A stretch of 64,000 nt of DNA from Microstegium vimineum (taxonomy: Eukaryota; Streptophyta; Magnoliopsida; Poales; Poaceae): assembly GCA_022036555.1 (NCBI GenBank), contig CM039127.1, forward strand, positions 53,017,275 through 53,081,274. Reading direction: 5' to 3'. The position numbers and the translations under genes are program-made. The notes beneath the pieces were generated by a model. The model made no database searches. It was not told the DNA's origin and saw only the letters and a program-made list of their open reading frames with translations. Shown here piece after piece: positions 30,473 to 44,662 of the stretch. Position 1 is the first letter of the stretch; the number at the start of each line of letters is the position of its first letter.

Positions 30473-32750
30473 TGAAAGGACTATGATGTCGTCCAGCAGG
30501 ACTAGAGGGGGGGTAATAGGCCTGTTTAAAAATTATCTACATAACTTATCAGGTTACAGGCCCGACAGTGCCGCTCTGGAGTCCGACACTGCTGCTCTGC
30601 CCGACACTGCTGCTCTGTAGAGCGGCAGTGCTGGATAGTCAGACAGATATGTATATAATTCAAAATCTGACCAACAAAACGAAATTCTACTTGAATGGAA
30701 ACCTTTCTAGAATAGTATAGAACCTGTAGAACCTCTGAGAAAAGGTAGGAGCTGCACCACCAAGTAGATCGGGACCAAACCCTAGAAATCACCTTGAGGA
30801 CAAATGCAAGTAAAGCAAATAACACAAACACAAGTGACACGAGATTTATCTCGTGGTTCAGCGTCGCCACCAAGGCTGGCCTAAGTCCATGTTATTGAGG
30901 TTCGCCACACAAGGCTTAGGCTCGCCACACAAGGCTTGCCTTTCCCTCGTTCTCAAATCAAGAGAGTGAACTCTTGAAGTGAGGGGTGACTTACTAGCTG
31001 CAAGAGATGGTTACAAACCTCCCGGGGCTGCCACACAAGTTGGCAAGCTCCACGAGCAACGCTCTAGCCGGCTAGGAGCAAGCTCCAAGAGTAACGAATG
31101 CAATCCACCAGCTTGAACGCGAACCAAGTGCTCTAGGCGTTGAAGAACAATTTAGGGCTGCTCTCTAATGGAGTTTGGAGGCTCAATCTCTCAAAGGGTT
31201 GGAGAGGAATACAAGGGAGAAGCTTGAGGGTCTCCAATGGAGTTAGAGAGAGGGAGAGAGCGTTTCTGTGTTGCTGCACTGGTTGGAATGGTCGAGATGA
31301 CCGTTGGGGGCAGCAAGGAGGGAATAGAAATACTCCCTGCTGTCCAACGGTAACTTTAAGTCGTGGCACTGCTGCTCTCAGGTCCAGCACTGCCGGACTA
31401 AGGCCCGACACTGTTGGACCGCAGCACTGTTGCTCTGGGGAACAGCCATCTACTGCGCTGCCCAAAAATGCTCCGAATGAAAAACTGTTTTGTAGGGAGT
31501 CTAGGCAAGGTATGAGAGGAATTGGTAGAATTTGAGCACTTGGTTGCACATTTAAGCATGCACATTGCATCCCTCTTTGTAGTACGGCATTTCCTAAACT
31601 CAAATTCAAAACATCAAATAATTTAAACGCCTTTGAGTTGGTCACCGTATCCTTTGATAATTTGGGGCTGCACCATTGAATGTATTGTCCTCATTCTTAT
31701 AATACCTTGAGCATGTTTTTGCAATCATCCTTATCTTATCTCTTTGAGCAAACACACCTTAGAGCTTATGACTTGAATCTTTCCAACACATATGATTCAA
31801 CCCAAGGCTTCAAGTCACTTCCACTAATAAATTGATCCTCAACATAATATAACTCCTCATAGCTTGATTAGTACTTCGACTCAATGCAAGTACTCTCTTC
31901 TTCACCTTAGCCATAGTACCTCGGTCTCCTTGACCTTCACCTTTGCTTAGTACCTCGAAGTCATTTCCTTGCTATCTTCACCCTATCAAGCCATACTCAA
32001 GTCACATCATATTAAGCACCGATTGAAAACCATTTCTTCAATATTGTGATCCTTGCTTGAATATCTTATAGATATGAATGTTGAGATCAATCAAGCCTCG
32101 ATATATGAGGCTCCACATAAATATGGTCAAGCCAATTCACAATTCCTTAGATCTTCCTTATTTTGGCTTGACACTCCCATCACTCACTACAATCTCTATC
32201 TTCATACTTCTAGCTTGATCATATTAATGCAAAGTGAGTTTCCACATCTTTGTCCATACAAGCAAACTAAAGTAGAGACCATCTTATATCCAATATACAT
32301 TGTCTCCTTTGTCATTTGACCTTTGCTTGGTGTTTTCTCACTAATGCACTATTGATTCATTATTCATTTCTTGATCAACACTAGTCCACTATCAAACTCT
32401 TCTTGTTCATGCAAAGCAAGCCAATATAGAGACCAATCCATAGCTATCAACTCATGTCTCATTTGCCTTTTACCAAACATGCTTGCTTTCATATGATACT
32501 ATGATATCCCACAACATAGAGGCCATTTCATTGATTCCATTTGCATTGTTGTCTTTTGCTTGACTTAGATTATTCCCATGATCTTCCAATACAACAATAC
32601 ACAATTTGACCTTCATTTTAACACTGTGTGGAATACCATCAAGTTTGCTTTTCTTGTTGAACCTTTGATACACTTAGCAAACTTGTTAGACCTTTAATTG
32701 TGTTGTCACTCAATTCACCAAAACCCACTAAAGGGCTAGATGCACTTTCA
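30473..32750 (-). mobile_element. Element A 3' LTR
   Basis: 2278 bp, intact ends TGAAAG and CTTTCA. Contains many copies of gcactgctgctctg/gcggcactgccg-type words near 30555-30625 and 31365-31445. These are an inverted, GC-rich array like the CCGGAC arrays of other Sirevirus LTRs. Visibly more diverged from its partner than the two LTRs of B are from each other. Confidence 0.9.
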
Positions 32751-32764
32751 ATCTCCCCCTTTTT
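32751..32764 (-). promoter_or_regulatory. Element A polypurine tract
   Basis: The minus strand reads AAAAAGGGGGAGAT directly before the 3' LTR, identical to the tract of element B at 53031-53044. It primes plus-strand DNA synthesis. Confidence 0.9.
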
Positions 32765-35700
32765 AGTGATTGATGACAACACAATTAAAGCTTACAAGAG
32801 ATTGAAAAAATAAGATTTTGGATCCTATGATATAGTGAGCTTCCCTAAATGTGTGCATTGAAGTGAATTCAAAATTTGGCCTCAAATGCCAAATGCACAT
32901 ATTTAAGAACAAGTGTGAGAACCCTCCTATATCATAGCATCTATGGGGTGCAAGGTGTCATCATGATAAACGTGATGCTCATGACAGTTATGCACACAAA
33001 GATAATAAAAACAAAAACTACACTGGGCGGCACTGCTGCTCTGAGAGCGGTACTGCCGCACCTGTGACAGTTAGCATCACACACCACAAATTTCTCCCCC
33101 TTATAGATTAATCTTTCTAAAAAAATCTTATACCCCCTTTCACTCTTAATATTTCTCCCCCTTTGGCATTAATCTCCAAAAAGGATCTCTCTACCAAAAA
33201 GGAAGAAATCAAGGTAGACATGAGACAGCAAGAGGTAGGTTAAAAGTTTGGCATATAGGATTTCATTTTTATATTTGCTACCAAAAAAAGTATGCAACAA
33301 ATTAAGTCAAGATTCTTGAGAAGTTAGCATATTTGGCTCATACCTCACTTAGATGACAATTTTAGCATGAGACAAACTCACACCATCACCACAACAGGCA
33401 TCAACCAAATATCTAACTCATTCTCTAATCGTCACCACAAGAACAAACTCATGGTGTGACTCAATAAATTGCATACACATGCACACACTAGCATGTAAGG
33501 GCCTAGATGCACAAAGGTGATACAAGAGTTCATGGAGTGATATACCTTTGTTCTAAGCCTCATAATCTCCATCATGATGATTATTTTAAATTTAGTGCTT
33601 TGATGGGCTTGTCACTTATTCAAGCAAAAAGATCTCATTTGTGCCCATCTCTCATCATCTTCAAGGAGATATCACAAACTTGTGCTTGATTCTAGTTGAA
33701 AGTCCATTGCTAGCTCTTGTTTTCATTTTGAGATACCAATTGAAATCATATTTCTTGATATACCAAATTAAAAATTGTCCATCAATATCAATTGAAATAT
33801 GATCTTCATAGTATGACACCAATTGAAGGAATCTTCCCAAGTTGATGCCAATTGGAATGGATGCTTGTATCTCATAATGTCACATAGATATTGCCTAGTA
33901 AATGCTTACAAAAACAAGAGATGGCATTAAATTGCACAAGCTAGAGTTTCACAACTAGTGACCATTTTGGATGTGGAAGGCATGTAGATCACTACTTGCA
34001 AAACCTCATAACATAGAATAAGTTCCCCATTTTTGATAGTGCATACATATATATGTGGAAGACAAGAACATATGCACTTTTGGTCATTTAAGTCCAAACA
34101 AGGGAATTTAAGCTATATTATGGAGAGTAGCTACTTGAGAGATAAGATTGCAATCCAAATGAATATGAGAGATAGCTTTACCGATTTGGATTGAGTTAGT
34201 TATGTAGCATACCCATGTGAAACTCATTCTTAGCAAGAGAGACCACAAATTCACTAGAAGAAAAGGTTAGTCTCAAAAGACACAAAACATAGAATGAGCT
34301 CCCCCTTAATACATGCATCAAGTACTCGAATTACTTGTGAAATGCATTTAGTTTGGTTTAAGAGTCTAGAGGAGTTCATCCTATATCTTGGTCAAGGCAT
34401 GATAAGATTGCAACAATTGAACTTATGCCAAAGAGAACATACCACCACCAAGGTAGATAGATCACCACACAATGCCATCATAAGTGAGAATTGATGATTT
34501 GGATGGCCATAGTTATCACTTGAAGAAATGTGGTGAAATAGAGCTTTCATGATAATCCAAGATCCATATTAGGTTTCTAGTTGTTTCTTTACCTAAAGCA
34601 ACTCACATAGAGAGCAAAAAGGTAAAATTCATAAAAATTACAAATTGTGAACTAGGAGTTACCACTTTTGTTGATAATATCATGGGTAATCAATGGGATG
34701 GATCATGAGCACTTAAAGATCTATAGAGTGGAGAACTAACAATGAAAGTCCACAAATCAATTGTTTCTCTCAACCCATTTACAGTTGGTTCCACCAAGAA
34801 TTGGGGCATTCAATAATAAACCAGAAGCTCTTGGTTTATAAAGACCAAGACTTCCAAGAATAAATGTGAGGCAGCCAGAGAATCTAAAGGAACCATCCAT
34901 CATTGTTTCTCCAGTGTGTGAGATAGCATAATCATGAATTTGAAAGAAACCATTTGTCCCACAAGATATAGTCTAAACTCCCCCTCAATATGTGCGTACT
35001 AGAGTAAACATAAGAACACTTATGCACATGACTGTAATAAGATCAAGGGAGAAGTTTATACTATGTTCTAACTGAATTCTCCTTCAAGCAGCTTGCAATT
35101 CAATTCCAAACACCGAGTTTTCAGATTCTGCCTTTATTGGAGAAAAATCCATATATCTCAGACCACTAGTCCAATATGCATGAAATTTGGTGGAGATGTG
35201 CATATATGATTCCTTTAACTGTTGTGAATGTTTTAGCTCATTTGGACTCTATTTGCTCAGTCAAATCTATTTTCTACCAACTGCTAAAGTCTGAAACTCA
35301 CATAGTTTTTCAGATTCTGTCCTTTTCAGAGAAACCTTCATATCTCTCAAAATACTAGTCCAGTATTGATGAATTTTGGTAGATGTATGGATATAGCTAT
35401 ACTTTAACTGCTGTAGAAATTTAATCCCATTTTGACATCATTTGAGCAGTCAAATATATTTTCTACCAAAATTGTTCAAGTCTGAAACTGCAATGCTAAG
35501 ACTGATAGAAATCAACTCAAAACTGATTTTCTTCTAAACCAATCTTCATGTCAACTGTACAGAAGCAAGTACTAAATGTGTATATCATGATCACAAGGTT
35601 TCAGGTCATTTCATCAGTGTTTGAACTTCCAAATCCATGTTTGAAGGCAGCCAACTCAGATTTCAATTTTCTGGACAGATTTGACGATTGTGAATTCTTC

Positions 35701-36804
35701 TCTTCTTCTTGTCCAATCTTGAGGTGAATTTGGTTGAGAATACTCACAAGATGTTGTATCCATTCAGTCCTCTTATCAATGCTTGTAATCTTGTGAATTT
35801 TATCAATATAGCATATCCAACTCATCCTCAAACTTGAGTTTATTCAATACTAGAAAATTTAGTCTCTTTGGGATCTAGCAACCTCATCTTTCTTTAGGTG
35901 AAGAGTAACCTTTAGGCTTGTGATTCATCCAATTCAAGCACAACCTCTTCTTCTTGATTTTCTATAAACAAGCTCAAATACAAGAGGTTATTAGTAACAC
36001 AAGCACTAGTTTCTCATTTAGTAACCCTTTATATGTGGATGGCAAGTAGGCTACTAAAATAGAGAAACCTCATAACATGGATTAAATCTCCCTGAAAGCC
36101 TCATGCACACCCTTTTAGTGGAATAGAAATGTGAATGTGCATGGTTGGTCAATTAAGTCCAAAGGGTAGGTTTAAGCCATATTATGGTGAGTGTCTGACA
36201 TAGACAAATCAACTCCAAATTAACTAGAGAGAGTACATCAGATAATTTTGGATTAATAACCTTCCTATGATAGAACACTCTATTTGAGAAATACATTCTC
36301 AATCAGCTAGTGAGACTACACAAATATCACTTAGAGAGAAACATTAGTCTCACAACTCTAGTCACAGAGTAAGGTCCCTTTTGATAAGTGCTCTAAGTAT
36401 TTGAATTTCTTATATAGCACTTTATTCAATTAAGAACTTGGGATTTCACTCTATGTCTAGGTCATGGCAACAAAAGAATAATCAAGTTGAAATATGCCAA
36501 GAAATACTTACAACCGTTAGAGCATGTAGATGGCCATAAGATGAGAATAAGAATTTGCCAATCTACCATATGACAAGAATCCATCAAGTAGAGTGTTCTT
36601 GAATTGTGAGTGATAAGTGTCTCTACTTTACTTGAGCTTGATTCTTCATTCTTGTACTTCTTGAAATTCACTTGTATTCTTCAATGTGAGCCAAGTATTT
36701 GAATCCTTCAAACCAACTCAAAGTATTCTTTCACCATCTTGAAAAACTTGGTTTGAAGTCCAAAAAGGAAACTCAAGTCATCTAAGTTACTTGGTGTGAA
36801 TGAT
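32765..36804 (-). other. Element A 3' non-coding interior with extra polypurine-like motifs
   Basis: Four kb without a credible gene. On the plus strand CTCCCCCT-type words (polypurine on the element strand) recur near 33094, 33154, 34299 and 34978. A diverged tandem repeat of about 190 bp lies at 35110-35480 (two copies of a ttttcagattctg...ttttctaccaa unit). A short frame at 35831-35601 has a helical, charged look but matches nothing that I know. Confidence 0.6.
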
Positions 36805-39800
36805 TGTCACACCCGGTTTTAAGAACAAAACCAGATATACCCTATATGTGAGCCTAGGAAGTCAAATCTCACATATAGTCACAGAACAAGGTAATATCAA
36901 AAGACAATACTTAAATACATAACATATAAGGTCAAAGGAATAACCTTGAAAGAGCAAACAGCGGTAAGACACTCTGATCTTCAGGCGAAGACTCCACTCC
37001 ACAGGGACCAACTGACTGGTTGATCACAAGCCTAACTGCTCGAGACTCTTGCAAACTGGTACCCATCTGGGATTTTTATCCAAACATTGAAAAGAAAGAA
37101 AACAAGCGTAAGTACTTTCGTACTCAACAGGTATAGATGGGGTTCATGAGGCTCAAGAAGGTATGACTCTGGTTTAACTGCATCAGCTTTTATGTTGTCA
37201 CAATTTTAGCATTACAGTAGCATCAATGTTATCAATAGCCCAATAAACATATGATCAAGTTAACAGGATGTAATGCTTATATGAACGGTAACAATAATAA
37301 ATCACCGATAACAACTAATGAGCCATGACATAAGGACATCACACAGCAAGGAGCCCAAGCCACTCGTAACCATGAGCACGACTATCATGATAGTTTTTAA
37401 CTCTGCGCAGAGATGTACATCTTTACCCATAAGTCGTGAATTGCCCTTTCTCCCGAGGTAGCTAGTCTCTTACCCACTTCCAAGGTGGGCCGGCAGGGTT
37501 CACTACGAGACCTTTCACAAGTTCCACTAGTAGGTAACAACCCGCTACAAGTTCCCTCAACGAGATCCCAGAAGTCACCGCAGCGCACCTTCCAGACATC
37601 TCTGAGCACTTCTTGCGCCCTCTCAGGTAAGTTGCCACAAACTAGCAAAAGCCTAATACTGAGTCAAGCCAGAGCCCATTAGCTTATGGTAGTACTGTTT
37701 TCTCGGGGTAATCTCTTACAGAAATATCCTTATGAGTGAGAACACAGGTGTGAGTTCCTGATGTTCCACCTATAGTCCACGTTGCTAAAAAGTCATCTTT
37801 TATTGTCATTTCATATATCATTAATCAAGTTTACATGATCATAGTTATTCTTAAAGAGCACTAGCTTGATCTACCCAAATGCATAAATTCCCAGGGTGAC
37901 AAGGTATAAGATACAAAGCTATGGTGAAACTAAATAGGATGTCAAGGAAGCACATGCAATCATGAATTAATGATTTAAGTGATTAGGACAACAAGGATGA
38001 TCCCATGAATACTTGCCTTAAAAGCTTAGATCCTTTGCTCAACTGGATTCTCAACTTCAGACGACTTCTTCTTGATCACCAACGCAACACTCACCGATTG
38101 GACAAGATTATAAGCACCACACAAGCAGCTGGACAAACATACATAACATACAAACATGGCTAAATTAGAACAATACACCAATCAATGAAAAGGATTTAAA
38201 AAGAGATCTACGCAACTCTACGATCATACAGTCGCGAAGAACACACTAAACGGGGCTACGATGATCGAGATACAACTAACGGAAGATTTGCTTTTATTAA
38301 AAGAGAACTATAGGCTTTATCAATTTTATAACTATATAAAAGAGTGTACAAAGTATTTCAAAGAAACACCTTGATTAGATTAGGTCAAAATTCTATTTTG
38401 ATTTCGAAACGAGAATAGAAAACATTGATATTTTATGTGTAAAACAAGTTGCAAAGTGGTTAATCAAGTTAGGATTTGAACCCATGAAAATATAGAGCTA
38501 TTAACATGGTATTAAAGATCACTAAAGAAAAGGTTACATTGATACGAAGCCAACGCAACTCGAACGGAACGAATCGGATTTGAAATGGAGGAGATATGAT
38601 TTAAACAAGTTTTTCTATACAAGATTAATTCATTAAAAAGGATCAACCTAAACTTTATTTTCAAAAGACTTGAACATAAATGAAAATTGTACCATTAGAT
38701 AGATCATGAAATTATGAAGCTAACGCAACTTGTTTGAGTCAAATCGGAGTTAAAACGGGGTTTTTATAGGCAAAAGAAATTCAATGGCAGTTCTGTAAAT
38801 AGAGAGAAAGCGTAGTTTTGAAACAACCGAGAAGCTTTTCGTTTTCAGAAAGGAGAAGCGTATTTTGACTGAAGAGAAAGGAGTCTTTGCTTTCAGAAAG
38901 GAGAAGGCGTAAAGAAGGAAGGCGCCAAGGGATCTGCGGGGCTGACGGGTGCTGTGGCGTGGCGCCACGTGGCGAAGCGGGACAGGGCAGGTGCACCACG
39001 CGGCTGTGGACCACGCACAGGGCTCTGGTCCACCGGTCCACCGTGGACCGGGGAGCGTACCCCTTCGGGATTCTAATCTAAACCGTCTGCGGTCGATCGG
39101 ATGGTCCAGAGAGAAAGGGGAGAAAGAGAGAGAGCGTCATGTCTCCGGGGCGGCACGCCATGGCCAGAGGGTGGGAGCTCGCCGGTGTTCAACGGTACAG
39201 TGCTCCCGCCCATCTCGGCTTCAACCAAGCACACAGGGAGGACCTGCGTGACTGCGCGAGTGCAGGGAAGGGTTCAGGTGAGGCTTTGGCCGACCGGAGC
39301 GGGGTGTCCACGGCGGCGCCATTGCCGGCGTGCTCTGCGCGTGCGGGACTCGGCGGTACAGGGTGCTAGAAGCCAAATTGAGGGTACCGGGAGGTGTAGC
39401 GTGCTCATGCGAGTGCCGTGGTGTGCTCAATTGAGATGGTAACACGCCGGTGAGGGACGGCCACGGTGGCGCCACGGCTGGTCCGCTCGGGTGCGACGGA
39501 TTTGTCGTTCTGGTGGCTAATAGAGCGAACAAGGGGTACGGGGAGGGAGAGGAGGATACCGCGAGGACGTTGGAGTGATTCGCAGGGTCCAGAGAGGCTC
39601 CACGGGATCCGTCGACGATCGGCGGCGATCTGTGAAGTGAAAGAGTGCACGGTGAGCGCGGGTAGGACATTGCGCGGGGTGAAAGCATTCGACGAGGAGC
39701 GTTACGGACGCACGACGTCGATGCAAAGCTCCGAGCGTCCCTGACCAAGGCGTTGGTGCACTGGAACGGCGAGAACGCGGCGGTGCTATTCTGCGGCGGC

Positions 39801-40752
39801 GGCGGCAGCGCTCTGGTGGTTTTGCGGGGCTCGAGAAGGGCGAACTGGAGGCGGCGGGTGCGGTGCTCGGCTATTTATAGCCCCGGGGTGATCCAAGGAT
39901 GGAAGGGAGGGAAGTCGAGACCGGATTCCGTGCTCGGCAGAGAACGACAGTCGCCGGCGCGAGGAAGGAAAGGGAGAGGAGGGAGAAAAGGAAAGGGCCA
40001 GGGTGTGGCGCTCAGCCTGACGACCCACGGGGCAGTGATGGCGTAGGAAAGGGAAGGGGGAATCCCGCTCTGATTTCCGTGATCGGCAGAGACGGCGTCG
40101 TCGGCACAGAGGAAGGAAAGAAGAGGGAGGAAGAAAGGAAGGTGAGAGGAGGAGCCGACGGGTGGGGCCGTGTTGTCAGCGAGATAAGGGAGCAGGGACA
40201 GGGTGTCAGTCAGAGAAGAGGGGAAGGGAGGCGCGTGCGTCTGCGCAACGAGGGGGAACGAGCGGTTGACGTGTGGGTCCCACCTGTCGGCGCTTCCAAA
40301 CGAGCAGGCCGAGCGGCGTGGGCCGGGGGAAGGAGAGAGGGGAGTGGGCCTGCAGCTGGTTGGGCCTAAGAGAGGGTGGGACAGGCCGAGGGGGGGGAAA
40401 AGAGGCTTGGGCCTCTCGGGCCAGAACAGAGGGGGAGGGTCTTTCTATTTTCTATTTTGTTTTTCTTTTCTTTTATTTAAAAGCTATTTGCAAAACCATT
40501 TTCCAAACACCTTTTGAAACCAAATTTGAAACCATTTTGAAATTCAAATGTGAAGCTTCATTTAAATTTTGAGACATGACAAACAAACAAATAAACAAAT
40601 GCAAATGCATGTATGCTCAAACAAGTTTGTAACAAAAGGAAATTTTTATTTCCAAGAAAAGTTTTTATTTTCCTACATTTTCATGAGCACCAACAATCAC
40701 AATTAAATCAATTTAATTCTATTTTCAAGAAATGAAATTTTAGGGTGTTACA
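36805..40752 (-). mobile_element. Solo LTR (3.95 kb) inside element A
   Basis: Plus strand TGTCACACC...GGGTGTTACA, so on the minus strand it starts TGTAACACCC and ends GGTGTGACA. It is flanked by ATGAT on both sides (36800-36804, 40753-40757). GC-rich between about 38890 and 40430. A TATAAATAG on the minus strand near 39880 would be its promoter. A GAGTACG...CGTACTC-like word near 37110 recurs in the solo LTR at 3213-7214 (near 6755). Overall they are different subfamilies of one type. No gag or pol. Confidence 0.8.
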
Positions 40753-40757
40753 ATGAT

Positions 40758-41470
40758 CAATTCAATTCCAATCATACTTTTCTTCCATGACCAACAACCA
40801 ATATATATAACCTCAAGTGCTCCATTTCCCTAAGTGGCTACACAAGACAAAAAGGAGTAAAATGTGAAGATATTATGCACTTGAGATTTAGTTGTTACCA
40901 CCCTTGTGAATGTAATGGATGAGGTGGTCTTTTCATCTTCACATTTTTGATGATCATGTTGTAGGCTTCATCCACGGCTTGGACTGATCTCAGCTGCTAC
41001 TGAGGTAGGAGGTGCGGCACTGTCGCCCTACTGATTTCCAGCAGGTGTGTGTGCTGCACTTCTTCATAGAGTATGTCAGCGGAAATTTGGTGCAACAGCA
41101 ACTTAATGATCTCCTGTCTCTATACTTCATAACCTACAACATAATAATAACTTGCTCTACTAGAGAGCCATTAAAAGCATCATATGGAAGATGATTCATT
41201 TAAACTTGCAGTACTCTAGCCACTCCTAATAATTCACAAAAACACATATTTGTGAACTATTAGAGACTACACAAGAAAAGTGGCTAGCTAATATGGTTAG
41301 ATACTTGTTACCGGGGTGGATATGAAGTTTGAAATATTTCCATAAATCCATCTTCGGGTCAACCATATAAGAAGGACAATATGAATTGGTTTATAGCTTG
41401 AGTGAATATTTTCAATTAACTTGCTCAAGCACCCCGAAGCTTCATATCACCTTCAAGTACCTACAACACT
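40758..41470 (-). other. Element A interior between gag and the solo LTR
   Basis: About 700 bp where protease/integrase would normally begin. The Gag frame ends at 41471 just after a VIWVPNSPVTNLDGP stretch. I see no DSG protease motif here. Confidence 0.55.
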
Positions 41471-43709
41471 TCAAGCACAATTTGGTACACATACCAAGAT
41501 GGGTCCATCAAGGTTAGTCACAGGAGAGTTAGGCACCCAAATGACCTTTGTGCTAGCATGTGGTGAACCAATCACCTTTCTAGCACAAGTGTCATTTTTG
41601 GGCCTCCTAAGCAAATTTACATCAATTGAAGAGTTTAGCTTAAGAGTGGTACCCATGGGACAATCCTTACCAAAATGTCCCTTTGTTCTACAAGTGTAGC
41701 ATAGGCGGCTCTTGTTCTTGTTGGCCTTCTTTTTTTGCCTTTTGCTTGCTACCTTGCTAGTGAGCCTATTTCTTGATGATGCCAAGCCTTCATCATTCAT
41801 GTAGGGGCATGATGCAATTTTATGTTCCTTCTCATTGCATCCATAACACTTCCTATTGGTTATTTTTGTGTTCTTCTTTGGAAGTGTGGCTTGGTCATCA
41901 ACCTTGTTGGAACACATAGAGGCATTGTGTCCCATGTTGAAGCATTTGACATGAGCCATCTTCTTCTTCTCTTGGATCTTGCTCATGTCCTTCTTTTCTT
42001 TCTCCAAAGAGCAATCTCTCACATGGTGACCCTCTTTCTTGCACTTGAAGCAAGTGATGAAAACCTTCTTTGGTTTCTGAGGTTCTTGTTTTGGTTTGGA
42101 GACCTTCTTCTTGAGATTGACTTGAGCAGGGGTAGAAGTGGTAGCCTTCCCTTTTCTGTGGGGAGCGGCATTGCCGCCCTTCACAGCGGCACTGCCATCC
42201 TTAGGTAGCTGTGCTGCTCGGGGCTGCTGTTGTGCCACTATCTGTGCAGGCTGATATGTACCAACTTTTCCCTTGCTCTCAACCTGTGCACATTCAAACC
42301 CATTGTTGGACTTGTGATTTAGTTGATGGGATTTGGTGCATGAATTGGTTGATCCCTTGCAATGAATCAAGTCCCTTCTTAGCATCTCAACCTCTTCCTT
42401 AAGCTGTTCATTTTATTTTGTGATGGAGTCATCACAGATTTCTACATATAAATGCGCAATAGAAGATTGGCTTGCTTGAAAGCAACAATTGTTAGCACAT
42501 GATAAAATAGATTGAACTTGTGTACATGTGTATTTGTGGGTGTGAGGTTGATATGATTTTACCGCTGTTATCATAACCTCATGAGAAATCTCTAGCATGA
42601 TATGAGAATCAATAATATTCTCATGAGAGCACAAAAGCTCATCATGACTTTCTTGCAAAGTCTCATTCTTGCTAGTGAACCTTTCCACTTTCTCTTTAAG
42701 CATATAATTCTCATTTTCTAATTGAGCAACACAAGATAGAGAGTTAATAGTACGAGTTTGCTCAATTGACAAGTTTTCATACCTTTCCACCAAACTAGCA
42801 TGAGAGTACTTAAGCTTTTCATGCTTATTGGTCAACTTCTCCAAGCATTTGATCTTTTCAACAAGAAAGTCTTCTTGCTTGTGAAGTGTTTCTTCTTGCT
42901 CATTTATTTCTCCATGAGGTTGAGCACCATCAACTTGTCTTTCTTTCCTAGCCGAGCAAGGTGTTGTGTGATCTCATCATCATCACTTTCATCTTCACTA
43001 TCACTATCACTCTCACTCTCATTCTCACTTGCCACATTCTTCTCATTCTTTGCCATGAGACCCATATGAGAAGTTGCATAGAGAGTTGGGCTTCTAGGTG
43101 AGGTAGATTCATCATTTGGCCTCCACCGATCACAAGCTTCTTCTTCCTTTAAAATGTTAGTTTCACAAGAACTAGAGAAAGTAGAAGTGCCACATATACA
43201 AATATTGTTCTCACCAACAATTTCATTACCATTCATTAAGTCATATGTTGGTGAAGAGATGGATGTGGCATGATCACCTAGGACTTTTGGAAGAATCACT
43301 TGAGGCTCATCATTTGTTGGTGAAGTTGAGCACTCCTCAAGTGAATTCTCCAATGTGAGCAACTTCTCATCACATTTGGATTTACCATACTTTGTTTGAG
43401 AGTAGTCCAAATGATATGAGCATCCTCAAGTGGTTCACCATCTCCAAATATGATAGCATCAAGTATATCTTCACTCAAAGCACTAAATAAGACATTAGTA
43501 GCTTGAGCATTGTATTGTAAGCATTTCACTTCCTCTCTAGATAGATAGTCCAAATCATCACTAGGAGGTGAAATGCTCACATCTACAATCTGCTCTATAT
43601 GAGTACCCATGGTCCTAAAAACATCAAGTACATGAGCAGACCAAGATGCATAATTTGAGCCATCTAAAAGTAGAAATTCTAGAGATACCTCCCCACTTAT
43701 CGACATCAT
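41471..43709 (-). pseudogene. Element A Gag with four zinc-knuckle sites, frame broken
   Basis: Capsid-like RNA-packaging protein of a Copia element. The reading frame begins at 43709, about 37 bases after the primer site, with LLLDGSNYASWSAHVLDVF, typical of the Copia Gag N-terminus. It runs through an acidic stretch (ESESDSDSEDESDDDE), a coiled-coil segment (42844-42413), then CX2CX4HX4C knuckles near 42050, 41850 and 41700. Another site, near 41940, has lost its second cysteine (CFNMGHNASMC). Breaks: a frame change near 43395, another near 42905 and a stop at 42413. With four knuckle sites it is richer than the usual one or two. I do not rejoin the frames here. Confidence 0.8.
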
Positions 43710-43745
43710 TCTCTCAAGGCGGTTAAGCCCGAAATAGAGAGCCTT

Positions 43746-43757
43746 GCTCTGATACCA
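43746..43757 (-). promoter_or_regulatory. Element A primer-binding site
   Basis: The minus strand reads TGGTATCAGAGC two bases inside the 5' LTR, the usual initiator tRNA-Met site of plant Copia elements. It fixes the orientation of A. Confidence 0.9.
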
Positions 43758-43759
43758 AT

Positions 43760-44662
43760 TGAAAGGACCTTGATGTCGCCCAGCAGGACTAGAGGGGGGG
43801 GGGTGAATAGGACGGTTTAAAAATTATCTGCAGAACTTATCAGGTTATAGGCCGGGCAGTGCCGCTCTAGAGCCCGACACTGCTGCTCTGCCCGGCACTG
43901 CTGCTTTGTAGAGCGGCAGTGTTGGACAGTCATACAGATATGTATATAATTCAAAATCTGACCAGCAAAACGAAATTCTACTTGAATGGAAACCTTCCTA
44001 GAATAGTATAGAACCTGTAGAACCTCTTAGAAAAGGTAGGAGCTGCACCACCAAGTATATCGGGACCAAACCCTAGAAATCACCTTGAGGACAAATGCAA
44101 GTAAAGCAAATAACACAAACACAAGTGACACAAGATTTATCCCGTGGTTCAGCGTCGCCACCAAGGCTGGCCTAAGTCCACGTTATTAAGGTTCGCCACA
44201 CAAGGCTTAGGCTCGCCACACAAGGCTTGCCTTTCCCTCGTTCTCAAATCAAGAGAGTGAACTCTTGAAGTGAGGGGTGAGTTACTAGCTTCAAGAGATG
44301 GTTACAAACCTCCCGGGGTTGCCACACAAGTTGGCGAGCTCCACGGGCGACGCTCTAGCCAGCTAGGAGCAAGCTCCAAGAGTAACGAATGCAATCCACT
44401 GGCTTGAACGATAACCAAGTGCTCTAGGCATTGAAGAACAATTTGGGGTTGTTGTCTAATGGAGTTTAGAGGCTCAATCTCTCAAAGGGTTGGAGAGGAA
44501 TACAAGGGAGAAGCTTGAGGGGCTCCAATGGAGTTAGAGAGAGGGAGATAGCGTTTCTGTGTTGCTGCACTGGTTGGAATGGTCGAGATGACCGTTGGGG
44601 GTAGCAAGGAGGGAATAGAAATACTCCCTGCTGTCCAACGGTAACTTTAAGTCGTGGCACTG
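43760..44662 (-). mobile_element. Element A 5' LTR, inner piece
   Basis: Matches 30473 onward. Interrupted by element B, whose target duplication CACTG takes 44658-44662 as its left copy. The rest of this LTR continues at 54994. Confidence 0.9.
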
